The notes under the pieces are model-generated. The model did not search any database. It saw only the letters and a program-made list of their open reading frames with translations, and was not told the DNA's origin. A DNA stretch of 64,000 nt from Pseudomonas resinovorans NBRC 106553. Its GTDB lineage: Bacteria; Pseudomonadota; Gammaproteobacteria; Pseudomonadales; Pseudomonadaceae. Below, in pieces: positions 35,773 through 45,350 of this stretch. Each line of letters opens with the position of its first letter. Position 1 is the first letter of the stretch. The DNA lies in the NCBI RefSeq assembly GCF_000412695.1, contig NC_021499.1:310001-374000 (forward strand), read 5' to 3'. A program made the translations under genes and the position numbers.

Positions 35773-36789
35773 CTAACGGCGATACAGGCTCGGCGACTGC
35801 CCGCTCCAGCGCTGGAAGGCGTGGCGGAAGCTGGCGGTCTCGCTGTAGCCGAGCTGTTCGGCGATCAGGTAGATGGGCAGGTCGGTCTGCACCAGCAGCT
35901 GGCGCGCCTTGTCGTAGCGCACCTCGTCCAGCAGGCGCTGGAAGCTGGTGTTGAGGCGCTGCAGGTGGCGGCGCAGGGTGCGCTCGGAGCGGTGCAGCTG
36001 GCGCGCCACGCTGTCCAGGTCGCAGGACTCGCGCAGGTTGCCGGCCAGGTGCTGGCGGATCTGGTCCAGCACGTCGTGGCGGCTGTTGAGCTGGGCGTCG
36101 AGCTTCAGGCACTGCTGCAGGCCGTAGTGGCAGGTCACCGGGTCGGCCAGGGGCAGGCCGCGCTCGAGCAGCGCGGCGTCGAAGCACAGGGCGTTGCTGG
36201 AGGCGCCGAACTCCACCGGGCAGCCGAGCATCTGTTCGTAGCTGGCGGCGTGCAGCGGCGGTCGATAGGACAGGCACACCCGCGTCGGGCGGATCAGGCT
36301 GCCGAGCAGGTCTTGCAGCACGGTGAGCAGCGAGGTCAGGCAGAGCTCGCTATTGAACACCGTCAGCTCCGGCGCGTAGCGGTAGCCGGCGGCCACCAGG
36401 CGTGCCTCCGGGCCCTCGACCTCCAGGCTCAGCTTGAAGTAGGTGCCGAGCAGCGCCGAGTGGCCGAGGGCGAGGACCAGGGCATCGCGCAGGGTACGGC
36501 TGGCGAGCATGGTGTAGCCGAGGATGCCGTAGGCCGAAACGTGCATGCGCAGGCCGAGCGACAGGCCCAGCGCCGGATCGCGGGTGGCGGCCAGGGCGTT
36601 GGCGAAGACCCGGAGCTCCTGGGCGTGGCTGATCAGCTTGTCGGGGGTGTCGAGGTCGGCGCAGGCGACGCCGCTGCCCTCCAGCAGGCGCTCGCGATCG
36701 GTGCCGCCGTGGTCCAGATTGGTCACCGCCAGGGCGATGGTGTGCAGGGTGGTGAGTGCGCGTTCTTCCGGTAGCAGCGAGGTGGCCAT
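35773..36789 (-). CDS. AraC family regulator next to the polyamine transporter
   Basis: 338 residues with the Arabinose_bd-type N-terminal domain (ATRDPALGLSLGLRMHVSAYGILGYTMLASRTLRDAL) and a C-terminal AraC domain (LDSVARQLHRSERTLRRHLQRLNTSFQRLLDEVR, IAEQLGYSETASFRHAFQRWSGQSPSLYRR). Same strand and 177 bp upstream of the ABC operon, and divergent from carP with 120 bp between. It may control either; nothing in the sequence decides. I do not recall an AraC gene at this spot in PAO1. Confidence 0.88.
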   Translation of the reverse strand: MATSLLPEERALTTLHTIALAVTNLDHGGTDRERLLEGSGVACADLDTPDKLISHAQELRVFANALAATRDPALGLSLGLRMHVSAYGILGYTMLASRTLRDALVLALGHSALLGTYFKLSLEVEGPEARLVAAGYRYAPELTVFNSELCLTSLLTVLQDLLGSLIRPTRVCLSYRPPLHAASYEQMLGCPVEFGASSNALCFDAALLERGLPLADPVTCHYGLQQCLKLDAQLNSRHDVLDQIRQHLAGNLRESCDLDSVARQLHRSERTLRRHLQRLNTSFQRLLDEVRYDKARQLLVQTDLPIYLIAEQLGYSETASFRHAFQRWSGQSPSLYRR

Positions 36790-36834
36790 GTTCCGTCCCT
36801 TTTTGTAACGCCTGCCATGCCCTGTTCCCGGGCT

Positions 36835-36850
36835 TTAAGCTTCAATTCAG
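36835..36850 (+). promoter_or_regulatory. BqsR/CarR-type box upstream of carP
   Basis: TTAAG-N6-TTCAG (36835-36839, 36846-36850). A candidate -10 (TATCCT, 36872-36877) follows with 21 bases in between, the same spacing as at carO, and the spacer begins CTTC in both promoters. Confidence 0.7.
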
Positions 36851-36909
36851 GTAGAACCCCGGTGCGCTCTGTATCCTTCGTCGCACCTTGAATCCCCGAG
36901 TCCTGAACG

Positions 36910-37833
36910 ATGCGTGCATTCCTGACCCCGCGGCGGCTGCTTGCCGCCTTCCTGTTGCTGCTGCTGGTGGTGCTCGGCGTCGTCGCGCAGCAGTTCCGGC
37001 TCTTCGAGCGGGGTCTGTTCAGCCTGCAAGAATGGCGCCACGCCTCCGAATGGCGGGATCGTTCCATCTGGCTGCCCGACTATCGGGTGGTGATCGAGGC
37101 CAAAGCCATCGAGGGGCTCGACGACGACGTCTCGGCGCTGACCTACGATCCGGACCGCCACAGCCTGTTCACCGTCACCAACCAGCATCCGGAGATCGTC
37201 GAGCTGTCCCTGGACGGCCACCTGATCCGGCGTGTGCCGCTGGTGGGCTTCGGCGACCCGGAGGCCATCGAGTACATCAGCCCCGGCGTCTACGTGATCA
37301 CCGACGAGCGCCTGCAACGCCTGGTCAAGGTGCGGCTGGACGAGGACACGACCTTCATCGACGCCGCCGACTCCCAGCAACTGTCCCTGGGCATCGGCCT
37401 GTCCGGTAACAAGGGCTTCGAGGGGCTGGCCTACGACACCGAAGGCAAGCGCCTGTTCGTGGCCAAGGAGCGCGACCCGGTGCGCATCTACGAGATCCAC
37501 GGATTTCCCCATACCAATCCGGACAAGCCGTTCGCCGTGCACGTCGTGGACGACCCCAAGCGCGACGCGCGGCTTTTCGTCCGCGATCTGTCCAGCCTGC
37601 AGTTCGACGACCGCAGCGGACACCTGCTGGCGTTGTCGGACGAATCGCGGCTGGTGCTGGAGCTGAACTCCGACGGCCGGCCGATCAGCAGCCTGTCGCT
37701 GTTGCGCGGCATGCATGGCCTGCAGCGGGCGGTGCCGCAGGCCGAAGGGGTGGCCATGGACAACGACGGCAACCTCTACATGGTCAGCGAGCCGAACCTC
37801 TTCTATGTGTTCAAGAAGGACGCTCGCGACTGA
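36910..37833 (+). CDS. carP: Calcium-regulated beta-propeller protein CarP
   Basis: 307 residues. An N-terminal helix (LLAAFLLLLLVVLGVVAQQF) is followed by a SdiA-regulated/phytase-like propeller: DDDVSALTYDPDRHSLFTVTNQHPEIVELSLDG, FGDPEAIEYISPGVYVITDERLQR, NKGFEGLAYDTEGKRLFVAKERDP, EGVAMDNDGNLYMVSEPNLFYVF. Homologue of PA0327, which P. aeruginosa induces with calcium through CarSR and needs for calcium balance (from memory). The upstream TTAAG box agrees. Paralogue of 27352-28305. Confidence 0.88.
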   Translation: MRAFLTPRRLLAAFLLLLLVVLGVVAQQFRLFERGLFSLQEWRHASEWRDRSIWLPDYRVVIEAKAIEGLDDDVSALTYDPDRHSLFTVTNQHPEIVELSLDGHLIRRVPLVGFGDPEAIEYISPGVYVITDERLQRLVKVRLDEDTTFIDAADSQQLSLGIGLSGNKGFEGLAYDTEGKRLFVAKERDPVRIYEIHGFPHTNPDKPFAVHVVDDPKRDARLFVRDLSSLQFDDRSGHLLALSDESRLVLELNSDGRPISSLSLLRGMHGLQRAVPQAEGVAMDNDGNLYMVSEPNLFYVFKKDARD

Positions 37834-38166
37834 TCAGCTCTCGTCGTTGAGGTTGGCGCCGGGGGCGTTGCTTTTCACCGAGTCGATGCCCGCGCTGGCG
37901 CTTGCGGCGCTGGCGTACATCTGGCTCTGGCCGATGACCTGGCCATTGGTGGCCTTGAGCACGAAGTAGAACTTGCCGTTGCTGGCGGTCTTGCTCTCGA
38001 AGGCGCCTTCGCGAACGGCGTTCTTGCGCACCGACTCGATGCCGTTCAAGGCGGAATCCTTGGCCTTGTACAGCTCGCTGGTGAGGATGGTCTCGCCGTT
38101 GCCGGCGTTCAGGTTGAAGTGGTACTGGCCGTCGTTGGCCTTCTTCAGATGGAACTTCCCAGCCAT
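37834..38166 (-). CDS. YegP/UPF0339 protein with two DUF1508 repeats
   Basis: 110 residues made of two ~50-residue repeats: MAGKFHLKKANDGQYHFNLNAGNGETILTSELYKAKDSALNGIESVRKNA and FESKTASNGKFYFVLKATNGQVIGQSQMYASAASASAGIDSVKSNAP, the family pattern of a small beta-sheet with a G-I-x-S-V-K helix. AGGAGGTGCCCC precedes the ATG. Function unknown. Its stop abuts the carP stop, converging with no terminator space. Confidence 0.9.
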   Translation of the reverse strand: MAGKFHLKKANDGQYHFNLNAGNGETILTSELYKAKDSALNGIESVRKNAVREGAFESKTASNGKFYFVLKATNGQVIGQSQMYASAASASAGIDSVKSNAPGANLNDES

Positions 38167-38255
38167 GGGGCACCTCCTGGTTGATGGCAGTGAACGGCGC
38201 CAAGAGGCGCCGTGCCAACAAATCTAGACGGTTTGCCGCAGGCCGGGAGGCGACT

Positions 38256-38927
38256 TCAGAGGCTGATGCGCTTGACGCCGTCCTTGGTGCCCAGCAGCAG
38301 CAGGTCGGCCGGGCGGGCGGCGAACAGGCCGTTGGTGACCACGCCGACGATGTTGTTGATCTGCTCTTCCAGCTTGGTCGGGCTGTCGATCCGCAGGTTG
38401 TAGACGTCGAGGATGATGTTGCCGTTGTCGGTCAGCACGCCTTCACGGTAGACCGGGTCGCCGCCCAGCTTGACCAGCTGGCGGGCTACATGGCTGCGGG
38501 CCATGGGGATGACTTCCACCGGCAGCGGGAAGGCGCCGAGCAGGGGCACCAGCTTGCTCTCGTCGGCGATGCAGATGAAGGTCTTGGCTACCGCCGCGAC
38601 GATCTTCTCGCGAGTCAGCGCGGCACCGCCGCCCTTGATCAGCTCGAGGCGCTCGTTGCTCTCGTCGGCGCCGTCGACGTAGAACTCGAGGTCGCTGACG
38701 CTGTTCAGGTCGTACACCGGGATGCCGTGGCCCTTCAGGCGCTGGGCGGTGGCCTCGGAGCTGGCGACGGCGCCGTCGAAGGCCATCTTGTGCTGGGCCA
38801 GCAGGTCGATGAAGAAATTGGCGGTGGAGCCGGTGCCGACGCCGATGATGCTCTTCTCATCGAGCTTGGGGAGTATGACGTCGATGGCGGCCTGGGCGAC
38901 GGCCTGCTTGAGCTGGTCCTGGGTCAT
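38256..38927 (-). CDS. rpiA: Ribose-5-phosphate isomerase A
   Basis: 223 residues, pentose phosphate pathway. Signatures: [16 protein letters not shown], the catalytic loop [30 protein letters not shown], and DNGNIILDV. Divergent from ilvA with 133 bp between starts, as in other pseudomonads. Confidence 0.97.
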   Translation of the reverse strand: MTQDQLKQAVAQAAIDVILPKLDEKSIIGVGTGSTANFFIDLLAQHKMAFDGAVASSEATAQRLKGHGIPVYDLNSVSDLEFYVDGADESNERLELIKGGGAALTREKIVAAVAKTFICIADESKLVPLLGAFPLPVEVIPMARSHVARQLVKLGGDPVYREGVLTDNGNIILDVYNLRIDSPTKLEEQINNIVGVVTNGLFAARPADLLLLGTKDGVKRISL

Positions 38928-39060
38928 GCTGGGGAGGTCCGAGTGGAGGAGTGTCGAGGCCGCGGATTATAGCCGCTAAACCCCGCGAACCATGTGGTCG
39001 CCCGACGAATCCGTGCGGTAGACTCCGGCCATCCGTGGAATGCCCGCCAGTGAAGCCGTG

Positions 39061-40575
39061 ATGCTCGAAGAATACGTTAAGAAGACCCTCACCTCGCGCG
39101 TCTACGACGTCGCCGTGGAAACCCCGCTGCAGCCCGCCCGCCAGCTCACCGAGCGGCTGGGTAACCAGATCCTCCTCAAGCGTGAGGACCTGCAGCCGGT
39201 CTACTCGTTCAAGATTCGCGGCGCCTACAACAAGATGGCCCAGCTGTCTCCCGAGGAACTGGCGCGTGGCGTGGTCACCGCGTCGGCCGGCAACCACGCC
39301 CAGGGCGTGGCCCTGGCCGCCCGCGAGCTGGGCATCAAGGCCACCATCGTGATGCCGCGCACCACCCCCGAGCTGAAGGTGCAGGGCGTGCGCGCCCGTG
39401 GCGGCAAGGTGGTGCTGCATGGCGACGCCTTCCCCGAGGCCCTGGCCCACTCGCTGAAGCTGGTGGACGAGAAGGGCTATGTCTACATCCACCCCTACGA
39501 CGACCCGGAAGTGATCGCCGGCCAGGGCACCGTGGCCATGGAAATCCTGCGCCAGCACCCGGGACGCCTGGACGCCATCTTCGTGCCGGTGGGCGGCGGC
39601 GGGCTGGTGGCGGGCATCGCCGCCTTCGTCAAATACCTGCGCCCCGAGGTCAAGGTGATCGGCGTCGAGCCGGACGATTCCAACTGCCTGCAAGCCGCCA
39701 TGGCCGCCGGTGAGCGCGTGGTGCTGGGCCAGGTCGGGCTGTTCGCCGACGGTGTCGCCGTGGCCCAGATCGGCCAGCACACCTTCGATATCTGCAAGCA
39801 GCATGTGGACGAGGTGATCACCGTCAGCACCGACGAGATCTGCGCGGCGATCAAGGACATCTACGACGATACCCGCTCCATCACCGAACCCGCCGGTGCC
39901 CTGGCCGTGGCCGGCATCAAGCGCTACGTCGAGCGTGAAGGCCTGCGCGGGCACACCCTGGTGGCCATCGATTCGGGCGCCAACATCAACTTCGACCGTC
40001 TGCGCCATGTGGCCGAGCGTGCCGAACTGGGCGAGCAGCGCGAGGCGATCATCGCGGTCACCATTCCGGAACGCCCGGGCAGCTTCAAGGCCTTCTGCGA
40101 GGCCATCGGCAAGCGCCAGATCACCGAGTTCAACTACCGCTACAACACCGACGCCGAGGCGCACATCTTCGTCGGCGTGCAGACCCACCCGGAAACCGAC
40201 CCGCGCGCGGTGCTGGTGGAAAACCTGCGCAGCCAGGGCTTCCCGGTGCTGGACCTGACCGACAACGAGCTGGCCAAGCTGCACATCCGCCACATGGTTG
40301 GCGGCCACGCGGCACGCATCAGCGATGAGATGGTGTTCCGTTTCGAGTTCCCCGAGCGGCCGGGTGCGCTGTTCAACTTCCTCAACAAGCTGGGGGGGCG
40401 CTGGAACATCACCATGTTCCACTACCGCAACCACGGCGCCGCCGACGGCCGCGTGGTCGCCGGCCTGCAGGTGCCGATCGAGGAGCGCCCGCAGGTGTGC
40501 GAAGCGCTGGATGCGATCGGCTACCCCTACTGGAACGAGAGCGACAACCCGGCTTACCAGCTGTTCCTGGGCTGA
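39061..40575 (+). CDS. ilvA: Threonine deaminase (threonine ammonia-lyase), biosynthetic
   Basis: 504 residues; converts threonine to 2-oxobutyrate for isoleucine synthesis. PLP lysine in SFKIRGAYNKM, SAGNHAQGVA, the glycine loop PVGGGGLVAGIA, and two C-terminal regulatory ACT-like domains (IPERPGSFKAFCEAIG; FPERPGALFNFLNKLG) for isoleucine and valine control. The ATG at 39061 gives the usual MLEEYVKK start; the ORF extends seven codons further upstream. Confidence 0.97.
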   Translation: MLEEYVKKTLTSRVYDVAVETPLQPARQLTERLGNQILLKREDLQPVYSFKIRGAYNKMAQLSPEELARGVVTASAGNHAQGVALAARELGIKATIVMPRTTPELKVQGVRARGGKVVLHGDAFPEALAHSLKLVDEKGYVYIHPYDDPEVIAGQGTVAMEILRQHPGRLDAIFVPVGGGGLVAGIAAFVKYLRPEVKVIGVEPDDSNCLQAAMAAGERVVLGQVGLFADGVAVAQIGQHTFDICKQHVDEVITVSTDEICAAIKDIYDDTRSITEPAGALAVAGIKRYVEREGLRGHTLVAIDSGANINFDRLRHVAERAELGEQREAIIAVTIPERPGSFKAFCEAIGKRQITEFNYRYNTDAEAHIFVGVQTHPETDPRAVLVENLRSQGFPVLDLTDNELAKLHIRHMVGGHAARISDEMVFRFEFPERPGALFNFLNKLGGRWNITMFHYRNHGAADGRVVAGLQVPIEERPQVCEALDAIGYPYWNESDNPAYQLFLG

Positions 40576-40640
40576 AGGCTATGGACACGGGCGGCTGCTA
40601 GGCTTTCCGGCAGCCGTCCACGCTGACAAGGACCTGTTCC

Positions 40641-41099
40641 ATGGAAAACTACCTGACCTTCCGCATCCTCCACGGCCTGGCCACGCTGCTGTTCTTCGGC
40701 GGCCTGACGGGCCTGGCCTGGTACGGCTGGCGCAACTTCCGTTCCGGCGACGCCGCGCTGATCGGCTCGAGCCTGCGCCGCATCCTGCTGATCGGCGTGC
40801 CGCTGTTGATAGTCGCCGCCGTCTCGCTGCCGGTCAGTGGCTGGTGGATGGTCAACCTGGCCGGCTTGCCGCTGGGCCAGACCTGGCTGCTGGGCGGGGC
40901 GATCCTCTATCTGTTCGGCTGCATCGCCTGGCTGCTGCTGTTCGGCCGGGTCGCGCGGCTGCGCGAACAGGTCCTGGCGGAAGCCGGACCAAGCGCGGCG
41001 CCGGTGCGCCGCAGCCTGAAGTTTGGCGCCGCCTATGGCCTGGTCGGCCTGCTGTTGTTCCTGGCAGTGCTGTCGCTGATGCTGGTCAAGCCGCTCTGA
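40641..41099 (+). CDS. DUF2269-type integral membrane protein, first of a tandem pair
   Basis: 152 residues with four membrane helices: ILHGLATLLFFGGLTGLAW, ILLIGVPLLIVAAVSLPVSGWWMV, WLLGGAILYLFGCIAWLLLF and a final GLVGLLLFLAVLSLMLVKPL. The helix-1 His and helix-4 K-P-L end recur in the next gene, so the two are paralogues. Function unknown. A stem-loop (40592-40616) lies between ilvA and this gene. Confidence 0.85.
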   Translation: MENYLTFRILHGLATLLFFGGLTGLAWYGWRNFRSGDAALIGSSLRRILLIGVPLLIVAAVSLPVSGWWMVNLAGLPLGQTWLLGGAILYLFGCIAWLLLFGRVARLREQVLAEAGPSAAPVRRSLKFGAAYGLVGLLLFLAVLSLMLVKPL

Positions 41100-41118
41100 C
41101 GGGCTGCGCGTACCGGGC

Positions 41119-41580
41119 ATGACGCTCTATCTCCTGCTCAAGTCCCTCCATGGCCTGCTGGCCGCCGTGCTCCTCGGCACGGCGCTGGGCGGGCTGTTCT
41201 TCGCCCGACGGGCCTGGAAGAGCGGCGACCTCCAGCAGATCGCCACAACCTTCACCTCCCTGGTGCGGCTGGAGCTCTGGTTCGTCGCCAGTTCCGCCCT
41301 GTTGCTGCCCGTGAGCGGGCTGGCCCTGGCCAAGGTGGGCGGTTGGCCCCTGGGGCAGCGCTGGCTGCTGTGGAGCCTGGGACTCTATCTGCTGGCGGCG
41401 CTGTGCTGGCTACCGCTGCTCTGGTTGCAGGTGCGTATCCGCAACCAAGCGCGCCAGGCCCTGCGCGAGGGCCGCAACGCCGAGCTGGCGGGGCAGATGG
41501 CTTGGCGCTTCCGCCTGGCGGAACTGGCGTTGGGTTTGCTGGTGGCCGTCTTCGTGCTGATGGTGGTCAAGCCGCTCTAA
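41119..41580 (+). CDS. DUF2269-type integral membrane protein, second of the pair
   Basis: 153 residues, four helices: LLKSLHGLLAAVLLGTALGGLFFA, FVASSALLLPVSGLALAKVGG, LLWSLGLYLLAALCWLPLLWLQ, LALGLLVAVFVLMVVKPL. Similar along its whole length to the protein 19 bp upstream; both end in VKPL. The two may form a heterodimer. Function unknown. Confidence 0.85.
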   Translation: MTLYLLLKSLHGLLAAVLLGTALGGLFFARRAWKSGDLQQIATTFTSLVRLELWFVASSALLLPVSGLALAKVGGWPLGQRWLLWSLGLYLLAALCWLPLLWLQVRIRNQARQALREGRNAELAGQMAWRFRLAELALGLLVAVFVLMVVKPL

Positions 41581-41598
41581 GGCGGTTTGTACTGGCGG

Positions 41599-41673
41599 GT
41601 AGGAGCGAATTCATTCGCGATCGCCTTGGCAGGCAGGTCTTCGACCTGCTTTCGCGATTGAAATCGCTCCTAC
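41599..41673. repeat. Inverted intergenic repeat, GTAGGAGCGAAT type
   Basis: GTAGGAGCGAATTCATTCGCG and CGCGATTGAAATCGCTCCTAC face each other around GCAGGTCTTCGACCTGC. It separates converging genes. Confidence 0.8.
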
Positions 41674-41708
41674 AGTCCTGGCCCCCTCCGGCAAGGGGCG
41701 CGCTGTGA

Positions 41709-42362
41709 TCAACGCAGGGAAATCACCGGCCAGCCGCGTTTCTCCGCTTCGGCGCGCAGCTTCGGGTCCGGGTCCACCGCCACCGGGTGGCTCACCTGCT
41801 CCAGCAGGGGCAGGTCGTTCAGCGAATCGCTATAGAAGCTGCTGCCGTCCAGGTCGTGGCCGGTTTCCGCGAGCCAGCGATCGAGGCGGGTCACCTTGCC
41901 TTCGCGGAAGCAGGGCACGTCGGTAGTGCGGCCGGTGTAGCGGCCATCGTGCATTTCACACTCGGTGGCCAGCAGCGTTTCCACCCCGAGGCGTGCGGCG
42001 ATGGGGGCGGTGACGAAGCGGTTGGTGGCGGTGATGATCAGCAGCTTGTCGCCGGCGGCGCGGTGTTCGGCCAGCAGGGCCTCGGCCCTGGGCAGGACGA
42101 TGGGCTCGATGCAGTCGCGCATGAACTCGCGGTGCCATTGGTCGAGTTGCGCCATGTCGGTGCGGCCGAGGATCTCCAGGCTGAAATTCAGGTAGTCCTG
42201 GATGTTCAGCCGGCCCGCCAGGTAGTCCTGGTAGAACTCATCGTTGCGCGCCTTGTAGGCAATCCGGTCGAGAATGCCGCGTTCGCACAGGTAGTCGCCC
42301 CAGGCATGGTCGCTATCGCCAGCCAGCAGGGTGTTGTCGAGGTCGAAGAGGGCCAGGCGCAC
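41709..42362 (-). CDS. HAD-IB phosphatase (SerB-like hydrolase)
   Basis: 217 residues from GTG 42362 (AAGGAA seven bases upstream). Motif [17 protein letters not shown], motif II IITATN, motif III Lys and motif [16 protein letters not shown]. The subclass IB cap resembles phosphoserine phosphatase and YfhB/CicA-like proteins. Substrate unknown; possible targets are phosphoserine, histidinol-phosphate or PG-phosphate. Divergent from rppH. Confidence 0.88.
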   Translation of the reverse strand: MRLALFDLDNTLLAGDSDHAWGDYLCERGILDRIAYKARNDEFYQDYLAGRLNIQDYLNFSLEILGRTDMAQLDQWHREFMRDCIEPIVLPRAEALLAEHRAAGDKLLIITATNRFVTAPIAARLGVETLLATECEMHDGRYTGRTTDVPCFREGKVTRLDRWLAETGHDLDGSSFYSDSLNDLPLLEQVSHPVAVDPDPKLRAEAEKRGWPVISLR

Positions 42363-42506
42363 GTCGTGGTTCCTTGCGGGCGGGCTATAGGGGCGGGCAG
42401 GATAGCGGCTTTCACCTGGGCTGCCCATTGCGAGAAAGGCTCGCATTGCTGCATTTACGGGCTTTATGGAACAATGCCGTAACATGCGTTTGCGAGGTTG
42501 AGTGCC

Positions 42507-42986
42507 GTGATCGATTCCGATGGTTTCCGCCCGAATGTCGGCATCATTCTCGCCAATGATGTCGGGCAGGTGCTTTGGGCCCGGCGAATCAACCAGGATG
42601 CCTGGCAGTTCCCGCAGGGCGGCATCAACCCGAGGGAGACGCCCGAAGAGGCGCTTTTCCGCGAGTTGAACGAAGAAGTCGGCCTGGAACAGCAGGATGT
42701 GAAGATTCTTGCCTGCACCCGGGGCTGGTTGCGCTATCGTCTGCCCCAGCGATTGGTGCGTACCAACAGCCAGCCGCTGTGCATTGGCCAGAAGCAGAAG
42801 TGGTTCCTGCTGCGCTTGCAGTCGGAGGAGAACAAGGTACGGATGGACCTGACCGGCAAGCCCGAGTTCGATGGCTGGCGCTGGGTCAGTTACTGGTACC
42901 CGTTGGGCCAGGTGGTGACCTTCAAGCGTGAAGTCTATCGCCGGGCCCTCAAGGAACTAGCACCGCGCCTCCTGGCGCAAGACTGA
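42507..42986 (+). CDS. rppH: RNA 5'-pyrophosphohydrolase RppH
   Basis: Removes pyrophosphate from mRNA 5' ends, starting RNase E decay. 159 residues from GTG 42507 (GAGG nine bases upstream); an ATG-less extension upstream is not conserved. The Nudix box runs from [20 protein letters not shown] to VGL. Followed after 22 bp by ptsP, the pairing seen widely in gammaproteobacteria. Confidence 0.96.
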   Translation: MIDSDGFRPNVGIILANDVGQVLWARRINQDAWQFPQGGINPRETPEEALFRELNEEVGLEQQDVKILACTRGWLRYRLPQRLVRTNSQPLCIGQKQKWFLLRLQSEENKVRMDLTGKPEFDGWRWVSYWYPLGQVVTFKREVYRRALKELAPRLLAQD

Positions 42987-43008
42987 CCCGAAGAAAGGCT
43001 GCCTAGCC

Positions 43009-45288
43009 ATGCTCAACACGCTGCGCAAGATCGTCCAGGAAGTGAACGCCGCCAAGGATCTGAAGGCGGCGTTGGCGATCATCGTGCAGCGGGTCAAGGA
43101 GGCCATGGGCAGCCAGGTCTGCTCGGTCTACCTGCTGGACCCGGAATCCAACCGTTTCGTGCTCATGGCCACCGAGGGCCTGAACAAGCGCTCCATCGGC
43201 AAGGTCAGCATGGCCCCCAACGAAGGCCTCGTCGGCCTGGTGGGCACCCGCGAAGAGCCGCTGAACCTCGAGCACGCCGCCGACCACCCCCGTTACCGCT
43301 ACTTCGCCGAAACCGGCGAAGAGCGCTTCGCTTCCTTCCTCGGCGCCCCGATCATCCACCACCGTCGGGTGATGGGCGTACTGGTGGTGCAGCAAAAGGA
43401 GCGCCGCCAGTTCGATGAGGGCGAGGAAGCCTTCCTCGTCACCATGAGCGCGCAGCTCGCCGGCGTTATCGCCCACGCCGAGGCTACCGGCTCGATCCGC
43501 GGCCTGGGCCGCCAGGGCAAGGGCACCCAGGAAGCCAAGTTCGTCGGTGTGCCAGGCGCACCCGGCGCCGCCGTGGGCACCGCCGTGGTGGTGCTGCCGC
43601 CGGCCGACCTGGACGTGGTGCCCGACCGCACGGTGGATGACATCGAGGCCGAGGTCGAGCGTTTCAAGCAGGCCCTGGAGGCGGTGCGCGAAGACATGCG
43701 TCGGCTGTCCAGCAAGCTCGAGACCCAGCTGCGCCCTGAAGAGCGTGCGCTCTTCGATGTCTACCTGATGATGCTCGACGACGCCTCCATCGGCATGGAG
43801 GTCAAGCGCGTGATCCGCACCGGCCAGTGGGCCCAGGGCGCCCTGCGCCAGGTGGTGATGGAGCACGTCACCCGCTTCGAGCTGATGGACGACGCCTACC
43901 TGCGCGAGCGCGCCTCCGACGTCAAGGATCTCGGCCGCCGCCTGCTCGCCTACCTGCAGGAAGAGCGCAAGCAGAACCTGGTCTACCAGGAGAACACCAT
44001 CCTGGTCAGCGAGGAGCTGTCCCCGGCGATGCTTGGCGAGGTGCCGGAAGGCAAGCTGGTGGGCCTGATCTCGGTACTGGGCTCAGGCAACTCCCACGTC
44101 GCCATCCTCGCCCGCGCCATGGGTATCCCGACCGTGATGGGCGTGGTCGACCTGCCCTATTCGAAGGTCGACGGCATCGAGTTGATCGTCGACGGCTACC
44201 ACGGCGAAGTCTTCACCAACCCCTCGGCCCTGCTGCGCAAGCAGTACAGCGAAGTGGTCGAGGAAGAGCGCCAGCTGGTCAAGGGCCTGGACGCGCTGCG
44301 CAGCCTGCCCTGCGAAACCCTCGATGGCCAGCGCATGCCGCTCTGGGTGAACACCGGCCTGCTGGCTGACGTGACCCGTGCCCAGGAGCGCGGCGCCGAG
44401 GGCGTCGGCCTGTACCGCACCGAAGTGCCGTTCATGATCAATGAGCGCTTCCCCAGCGAAAAGGAGCAGCTCGCCATCTACCGCGAGCAGCTCGCCGCCT
44501 TCCATCCGCTGCCGGTGACCATGCGTACCCTGGACATCGGCGGCGACAAGGCGCTGTCCTATTTCCCGATCAAGGAAAGCAACCCCTTCCTCGGCTGGCG
44601 CGGCATCCGCGTTACCCTCGACCACCCGGAGATCTTCCTGGTCCAGGTACGCGCCATGCTCAAGGCCAGCGAGGGCCTGGACAACCTGCGCATCCTGTTG
44701 CCGATGATTTCCGGCACCCATGAAACCGAAGAAGCCCTGCACCTGATCCACCGTGCCTGGGGCGAGGTGCGCGACGAAGGCGTGGACATCCCCATGCCCC
44801 CGGTGGGCGTGATGATCGAGATCCCCGCCGCGGTCTACCAGACCAAGGAGCTGTCGCGCCAGGTGGATTTCCTCTCGGTGGGCTCCAACGACCTCACCCA
44901 GTACCTGCTGGCGGTGGACCGCAACAACCCACGAGTGGCCGATCTCTACGACTACCTGCACCCGGCGGTGCTGCAGGCGCTGAAGAAGGTGGTGGACGAC
45001 GCCCACGCCGAAGGCAAGCCGGTGAGCATCTGCGGCGAGATGGCCGGTGACCCCGCCGCCGCCGTGCTGCTCCTGGCCATGGGCTTCGACAGCCTGTCGA
45101 TGAACGCCACCAACCTGCCCAAGGTGAAGTGGCTGCTGCGCCAGATCACCATGAGCAAGGCCAAGGAGCTGCTCGCCCAGCTGATGACCATCGATAACCC
45201 GCAGGTTATCCACAGCTCGCTGCACCTGGCCCTGCGCAACCTCGGCCTCGGCCGCGTGATCAACCCGGCGGCGACCATCCAGGCCTGA
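43009..45288 (+). CDS. ptsP: PEP phosphotransferase PtsP (EI-Ntr)
   Basis: 759 residues. Residues ~15-155 form a GAF domain (AMGSQVCSVYLLDPESNRFVLMATEGLN); then EI N-terminal and swivelling domains with the phospho-histidine in GSGNSHVAILARAMGIP, and a C-terminal PEP-binding barrel (GLYRTEVPFM, FLGWRGIRVTLDHPEIFLVQ, SVGSNDLTQYLLAVDRNN, SICGEMAGDP). It starts the nitrogen phosphotransfer chain to NPr and PtsN. Co-transcribed with rppH. Confidence 0.97.
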   Translation: MLNTLRKIVQEVNAAKDLKAALAIIVQRVKEAMGSQVCSVYLLDPESNRFVLMATEGLNKRSIGKVSMAPNEGLVGLVGTREEPLNLEHAADHPRYRYFAETGEERFASFLGAPIIHHRRVMGVLVVQQKERRQFDEGEEAFLVTMSAQLAGVIAHAEATGSIRGLGRQGKGTQEAKFVGVPGAPGAAVGTAVVVLPPADLDVVPDRTVDDIEAEVERFKQALEAVREDMRRLSSKLETQLRPEERALFDVYLMMLDDASIGMEVKRVIRTGQWAQGALRQVVMEHVTRFELMDDAYLRERASDVKDLGRRLLAYLQEERKQNLVYQENTILVSEELSPAMLGEVPEGKLVGLISVLGSGNSHVAILARAMGIPTVMGVVDLPYSKVDGIELIVDGYHGEVFTNPSALLRKQYSEVVEEERQLVKGLDALRSLPCETLDGQRMPLWVNTGLLADVTRAQERGAEGVGLYRTEVPFMINERFPSEKEQLAIYREQLAAFHPLPVTMRTLDIGGDKALSYFPIKESNPFLGWRGIRVTLDHPEIFLVQVRAMLKASEGLDNLRILLPMISGTHETEEALHLIHRAWGEVRDEGVDIPMPPVGVMIEIPAAVYQTKELSRQVDFLSVGSNDLTQYLLAVDRNNPRVADLYDYLHPAVLQALKKVVDDAHAEGKPVSICGEMAGDPAAAVLLLAMGFDSLSMNATNLPKVKWLLRQITMSKAKELLAQLMTIDNPQVIHSSLHLALRNLGLGRVINPAATIQA

Positions 45289-45350
45289 GCCACGGGCAAG
45301 CGTTCGTGGCGTCGCAAGTCCCAACCGGGTCCCCGACCCGCAGGAAGCTT

